Origin: Sarcomyxa edulis
Taxonomy: Eukaryota; Basidiomycota; Agaricomycetes; Agaricales; Mycenaceae
Length of the DNA: 64,000 nt
Direction: 5' to 3'
NCBI GenBank assembly: GCA_009761415.1
Contig: QUOL01000003.1
Coordinates: 744,001-808,000, forward strand
Shown here: positions 58,909 through 64,000 of the stretch, piece by piece
Numbering within the stretch: position 1 is the first letter of the stretch
How the letters are laid out: every line of letters begins with the position of its first letter
Made by a program: the position numbers and the translations under genes
The notes under the pieces: generated by a model
Databases searched by the model: none
Told to the model about the DNA's origin: nothing
Seen by the model: the letters and a program-made list of their open reading frames with translations, nothing else

Positions 58909-61587
58909 ATGCTACAGTCTCCATCTATGCATTCCGCGTTTATCGTTGGGGTCTCGCTAGCCTTTCTCTATATCTTGCAAAAGCTCGTAGCCTTTCGCAA
59001 AGCTATTGCGTCTATACAGTACGTTCAGTCTTTCATCGTATCCCGCCGTAAACACATTCACTGTATTTCTGGCAGAAACCTACCCGGGGACCGAACTTTG
59101 TTGAATCCGAGTGGGTTGATAGCTAACATACTGCCTCGTATTCGCGGTGTCAGCTGCGGTGCTTCATACCTATGGACAAATAAGCACAAGAGTACGTGAA
59201 TGCCTTTGGACTTGGTATCAACGCTGACCTCAATACCGGAATAGCCTTCGAGGATGCTGGATGGGATATATATTCAGCGGTCAGTCCTCTAAATATCTCT
59301 GCCCGTTTTGCGTCATGGCGTTCATCTATATCTGCGACGGCAGGTCTCATTTTGGCCCACAGCTCGATTGTCCGTCTTCTTAGCAGACGCTGCTACCATA
59401 AAGGTGCGGTGTCCCATGGCGTTCTTCTAGAACGCTCGGCACTCAAGAACACTTTCTCACAATAAACAGGAGGTCACATCCGCCCGCTCCCGCTTTCCGA
59501 AAGCCGTGGACATGTATGCAGTCCTTACCTTTTTCGGTCGCAATATCGTAGCTTCTGAAGGCGAAGAGTGGAAGAAGTACAGAAAGATATCCGCCCCCGC
59601 GTTCTCCGACGTATGTTTCAGTCTGATTGTTTTTTACCTCACTGATCTCGACCCCGGTGATAGCGCAACAACAGGCTCGTGTGGGACGAGACTGTAGAAA
59701 TCATGACAGACATGTTTGAGAATGTATGGGCAAATCAAGAGGAAATTGTAGTCGACCACTGTGTCGATATCACTCTTCCGGTAAGCTCGAACTTACATCC
59801 TTTTTCACAGTATGCTGATTACTTTCAAAAGATCGCTCTTTTCGTTATTGGCGTCGCAGGTGTGTTTCCTCGCCTCAAAATGTTGTGAACACATAGATTT
59901 GGAATCTACTCCAGGATTCGGCCGGAAAATATCTTGGAAAGATGATCTCAAGATTCCTGCTAGCCACCAGATGACTTTCAAGGATGCTTTGCACATTGTC
60001 ACTGAATCATTCACTACGAAACTGATCGTACCGAACTGGGCCATGGGATTGACCAAACATTTCCGTCATGTTTCCCTCGCCTTTCAGGAATTAGAGGTCC
60101 GTTCTCCGTTTCAAGTAATCATCCTCTCGTTAAGAGTGACATGCTAACGCACCTTGATCGGCTGTGACTGACGCTCCTCAAGCAATATATGCTCGAAATG
60201 ATCAGAAGCCGTCGGGGTGCCGAGAAGAAGGAGGAACGGTACGATTTATTCAGTAGTCTTCTAGACGCAAACGAGGAAGAGGATGTTGCGACTGGGGGCG
60301 TCAAATTGCTAGAGAGTGAAGTGCTGGGTGTGTTCTTCCCTCATTGATGTCTGCCCTCGGGCCGTACACGTCAACTGACGTCTCCAATGCAGGAAACATC
60401 TTTATTTTTCTCGTTGCTGGGCATGAGGTCTGTATATGCTCTTTTGTCTTCATTATAGTCCTCTCATCTTCTTTTACATATGTAGACAACAGCCCATACT
60501 CTATGTTTTACTTTCGCTTTGCTAGCATTGTATCAAGACGAGCAAGAAAAACTCTACCAGCATATCAAGAGCATCATACCTGACAGAAGGCTTCCGGTCC
60601 GTCTATATACATGCTTGTCACTCGACACGAACCTGAACACGAAACCTCATGTCTTTAGACTTATGAAGAGATGCCCCTGTTAACGCAGTCCATGGCGTAT
60701 GCTTTTCTATGCTGATCTATCGAATTCTCACACTGATACACGAATTCCTAGGGTCTTTTACGAAACTCTCCGGATGTTTCCACCAGTGAGTCGACTTGAA
60801 TATAACGCTCTTTGGGTCATCAAACCGACAAATGTCCTTTGTACTATCCAGGTCACTGCCATTCCTAAATGCAGTTTTGAAGATACTGTCTTAGCTGCAA
60901 GCAACATAGCTGGGGACAAGATCGCCTTCCCCGTTCCGCGAGGGACGTCTGTCACCATAGATACTCCAGGATTACATTACAACCGTACGTCCCCCACAAC
61001 CCCTCTTGAAAATACATATAATGTCGAGCGCTCGAAACCAAACCATAGCGCGATACTGGGAGGACCCACATACGTTCAAGCCATCTAGATTTCTGCAAGA
61101 TTGGTCTCGTGATGCTTTCTTACCGTTCAGTGCTGGTGCGTTCACGATCAATCGGAGTTTCTCTCGTACGTATTTAATCATCGATGATCAGGCGCTCGTG
61201 CATGTTTGGGAAGGAAGTAAGCTTCCGGTATCGTCCACAATCACTCGGCACTCACCTGCTATTGCTACCTGCTTTCTAGATTCTTCGAAACTGAAGGCAT
61301 CGCCATTCTTACGATGCTTGTAAGTGGCTGTCCTATGCCACCAAGTCTAGTACGGTCGTGCTGACTATCTCTTCCAGGTCTCGCAGTACAAGATTGAAGT
61401 GAAGGAGGAGCCGCAGTTTGCCGCTGAGACCTTCGGAGAGAAGAGGGCTCGAATCCTTGCTGCTAAGCCTGGTATCACCCTCACGTCAGTGCTATACTTT
61501 CTTGTGCCCTCATTTCCTTGCTGCTCTAACTTTAAGAGCATGTGTAGACCCGTCAGAGTACCATTGGTCTTCAAGCGGAGGTATTAA
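58909..61587 (+). CDS. Cytochrome P450 monooxygenase
   Basis: Membrane-bound haem monooxygenase of the ER. ATG 58909 starts an N-terminal anchor (MLQSPSMHSAFIVGVSLAFL). Exons rebuild WPTARLSVFLADAATIK|EVTSARSRFPK, NIVASEGEEWKKYRKISAPAF (the C-helix WxxxR-like motif, here WKKYRK), the I-helix IFIFLVAGHETTAHTL (A/G-G-x-E/D-T-T), the K-helix ETLRMFPP (ExxR), and VPRGTSVTIDTPGLHYN|PRYWEDPHTFKPSRFL. The haem-binding loop FLPFSAGARACLGRKFFE is complete only when a 25-nt microexon (61192-61216, which holds the haem-ligand Cys) is included. The end is PVRVPLVFKRRY (stop 61585-61587). More than a dozen introns, no frame break. The family resembles basidiomycete-expanded CYPs; substrate unknown. No partner reductase or biosynthetic cluster lies nearby. 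Confidence 0.93.
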
Positions 61588-63177
61588 GTGTGAATGGACA
61601 CCGAGATAGGTTATAGATGCGTGTATATGAGGGGTCGAGAATGAAACCATGTTTTGCACACCTCGCTTCTACGATATTGATAGCCCTCTGCACTCAGTCT
61701 CTTCCTCTCCGCTACGAGCCACCAAACGAACCATAGGGTCTACTGATAGGGCGAATGTAGTACGATGATGGTGCGATGAATCATCAACCCTGCGAGGTAT
61801 GAGCTCGTGGTCCAAGGCGTCTGTGACTGGTGCCGATGAAGCTTCCCCATGAGGGTGAGTGGCGAGGGGTTCAAAATCCCTGAACTTTGTCTGTCGTATT
61901 TAAGATGGCCGCGGGTGTAGTAGTACCCAAGAGTTGGGAAATACAGTCGTGCCCGCTGGATTTAGAGGATCTCCGACTTCGCATAAGGGTCCAAAGCCAA
62001 TTCAGATAAATGCAGATCGGCGTCAGCAGAAATTCCGGCTGTTTCCTGTGGGTATTGTTGACTTCAGTAAGTTTTATTGGAGTGCAAAGTACTTCCTCAC
62101 TGAGAGATCTGCAGTCTGGAAGAGTCCAAGACCGCAGACGAGAGGTTATACTGTCGCAGCTCCATAGGAAGGAAGGGAGTATGATGAACCGATTGGAGCC
62201 CACGAGCTATATGCATTCCGATAGCAAGGTAAATGGATGGTAGCGATACGTGTGAAAAACATCATAATATGGACGGGTTTCTGATCTTCCTTGCCGCGGT
62301 AAGATTGGTCAAAATTGATATACCGACACCTTATTCCACCCCATGTTTCCGAGAGTTTATCTCATGTGGAACAACCACGGTAGACTTGCAGGCTGGCGAA
62401 TGGAGCTGTCCTTTGGACTCATCCTGGACCACCGGAAGGTATCACGTGTGATACCTGTGGACTTCGAGTCGTGGACCAGCTGCCTCATATCGTAGGCTTA
62501 GCGCTACAGCAGTGAAACAGGTCCATGTAATGGTATGTAACAAATCTGTGAGTACCAGTGAAGACAGCCGCTGCTGGGGAGACGGTGAATTAACCGAAGT
62601 GAGCCACAGGGGTTGAGCCCACGCTTCCGAAACGGGAAAGTAGTGGTTGAGGACCAGAAGCGTGTCCCTGGATCGCCGTATCGCGGCATCTTTGTACCCT
62701 GCTCCTCTGTTACAACTGTGAGCGTCCAGAGCACTGTCTTGCTTAAAATTTCCCACAAAAACATACAGATCTATGGTCTAAGACGGAGCTTCACATAGCA
62801 TCGGTCAAGTTCATGGACGAACTCTCAAAAATGATCTTAAAAATCATCGGGTGTGAACGTTCCGTGAAATCACTAGGATTCAGGAAATATAAATCAACGT
62901 TTTTCGTCGATATTATTTTTGGGTGCGAACATGTAGAATGACATATTATCTAGAATAATACAGAAGTCGGGACAAAAACTACAAAGATGAAAGAAGTTGC
63001 GATCTATTGAATCAAACCATCCCGTATGCCATTTCCAATTCCCAATGTATCGGCGCACGAATAACTCGTCAACAGCGCTCGCCAAGATATTGAGAGAAAG
63101 CCTCAAACGTGACAAATCCTAGAGAGCGAACATTAGCGTAGTCAAGTCATAGCCGCTAAAGGAAAGGGAGGGGGCCA
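61588..63177. other. Gene-poor 1.6-kb stretch
   Basis: No supported gene. A short inverted repeat GGTATCAC/GTGATACC with a 2-nt spacer lies at about 62437-62454. A minus-strand frame at 62894-63115 (LRLSLNILASAVDELFVRRY...) may be an exon preceded by a CTCTCTAG acceptor, but no upstream exon joins to it in frame. Confidence 0.4.
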
Positions 63178-63642
63178 CTATGGGGACGACGAACAGGGAT
63201 CAGCCACGACCGACTGGAGCCTCCCGAGATCGTGAGTGTAGAAAATGATCGCCGTGACCACGAGACGGACAAAGCTGAATAGGTGACAGACGAAGATAGC
63301 TGGGGAGTAATTCAAACGTGGTCTTTTCACCACGAGAAGGTTATAGGGTAGTGGATTAAGTGCGTCTTGATAAGAACGACGCTGTCGGATGATCTGAAAG
63401 GCAAAGAGGGAGCCAATGATTGGAGCACCGGTGACGAGGATGACAGGGGAAGAGAAGAGAACTTCACGAAAAGGGGAGTATGGTCGGACGAATGAGGCGA
63501 AGACGCTGGATGTGTGAAGTGATATGCCATAGTCGTGGATAAAGTGTATGGCGGCCATCGATAAGAGGAGAAAAAGGCACTCGGCAGGAATGTGTGACAG
63601 ACACGATGCCCGTCCCATACTTAACTTCCACCCCAATTCCAC
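63178..63642 (-). CDS. Possible multi-pass membrane protein fragment
   Basis: A 154-codon frame with three hydrophobic segments (ECLFLLLSMAAIHFI, SSPVILVTGAPIIGSLFAF, PAIFVCHLFSFVRLVVTAII) separated by basic loops. It might be the 5' part of a gene that continues to 62894-63115, but the only plausible intron creates a stop at the join. No family recognised and no signal in the flanks. Weak. Confidence 0.25.
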   Translation of the reverse strand: MELGWKLSMGRASCLSHIPAECLFLLLSMAAIHFIHDYGISLHTSSVFASFVRPYSPFREVLFSSPVILVTGAPIIGSLFAFQIIRQRRSYQDALNPLPYNLLVVKRPRLNYSPAIFVCHLFSFVRLVVTAIIFYTHDLGRLQSVVADPCSSSP

Positions 63643-64000
63643 CCTACCTTGGGGATATATAAGGCCGTCCTAGGAGCCCCTCGCGATCGTTTCCTCATCC
63701 CCTATCCTCTCCCTGTCTCGTCGTCTCTGTCCAGGTTTTCATTTTCGGAGCCTGGTGCTGCATCGGGGTTGTCGCCGGCTGATGTTCCGTTTTCGAGTCT
63801 TTTCGAGTAGAGCATTTTCTTCCTATCTCTCTCCCATCCTTGCATGCCCAGGCTACTCCATAGTCTGGCTCTCATCCAACCCATCTTGTACTTGTGAAGG
63901 ATACCCCTCAACGGTTATCACAAGAGTACATACCATGGGAATGGAAGAGACGCCAGACCATGCTAGAGTCCTTCAAAGCAGTTCCTCTCGTCTGACGGCA

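Noticed and set aside
61860..61905. tRNA-like B-box word GGTTCAAAATCC
   Set aside because: No A box, acceptor stem or anticodon arm at the right spacing.
63702..63911. 69-codon minus-strand frame at the window end
   Set aside because: Too short, charged and without recognisable features; no splice evidence.

Overview
The window is nuclear DNA of a filamentous basidiomycete, most probably an Agaricomycete. Coding regions are cut by many short introns (about 45-75 nt, GT...AG, rarely GC...AG), genes sit close together on both strands, and families typical of mushrooms occur: multi-exon P450, F-box protein with degenerate repeats, membrane-anchored pepsin-like proteases, small secreted proteins, URE2-like glutathione transferase. 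I see no prokaryotic, viral or organellar block, no rRNA or tRNA gene and no CRISPR array. All gene models were built by hand-splicing; exon joins given as exact positions were checked for frame, the others are outlines.

Layout. 1-9.2 kb: end of a Mg-chelatase-like AAA+ protein, a membrane protein, VPS53 (GARP tethering complex), a Yippee zinc protein and a small secreted protein. 9.5-19.5 kb: Zn2Cys6 transcription factor, UV-damage endonuclease UVE1 and the ER-fusion GTPase SEY1. 21.6-28.5 kb: two membrane glutaredoxins (one has lost its catalytic cysteine) and an ATP-dependent DNA ligase fused to a SWIM zinc finger. 28.5-33 kb: GPI10 mannosyltransferase, HAD phosphatase, glutathione transferase. 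33.3-35.9 kb: F-box gene and an 879-bp non-autonomous DNA transposon with long terminal inverted repeats and a target-site duplication. 36-43 kb: a GPI-type secreted protein, an RRM-like/coiled-coil protein, a membrane protein and a truncated retropepsin-like gene. 43.9-50.6 kb: ERO1, a type II membrane protein with a beta-rich ectodomain, and the ATP sulfurylase MET3. 50.7-55.2 kb: tandem aspartic proteases. 55.8-61.6 kb: ARC19 (ARPC4), a nucleolar FKBP and a cytochrome P450. The last 2.4 kb holds only weak candidates.

The genes do not form one pathway. Functional links are loose: secretory-pathway and ER work (VPS53, SEY1, GPI10, ERO1, glutaredoxins, GPI-type proteins, anchored proteases), DNA repair (UVE1, SWIM-ligase) and sulfur/redox metabolism (MET3, GST, glutaredoxins). 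The most interesting signals are the SWIM-ligase fusion, the Cys-to-Ser glutaredoxin beside an intact paralogue, repeated use of microexons of 6-25 nt that carry catalytic or metal-binding residues, two GC-AG introns in one gene, a possible dual-targeted and light-responsive UVE1, and the TIR element.
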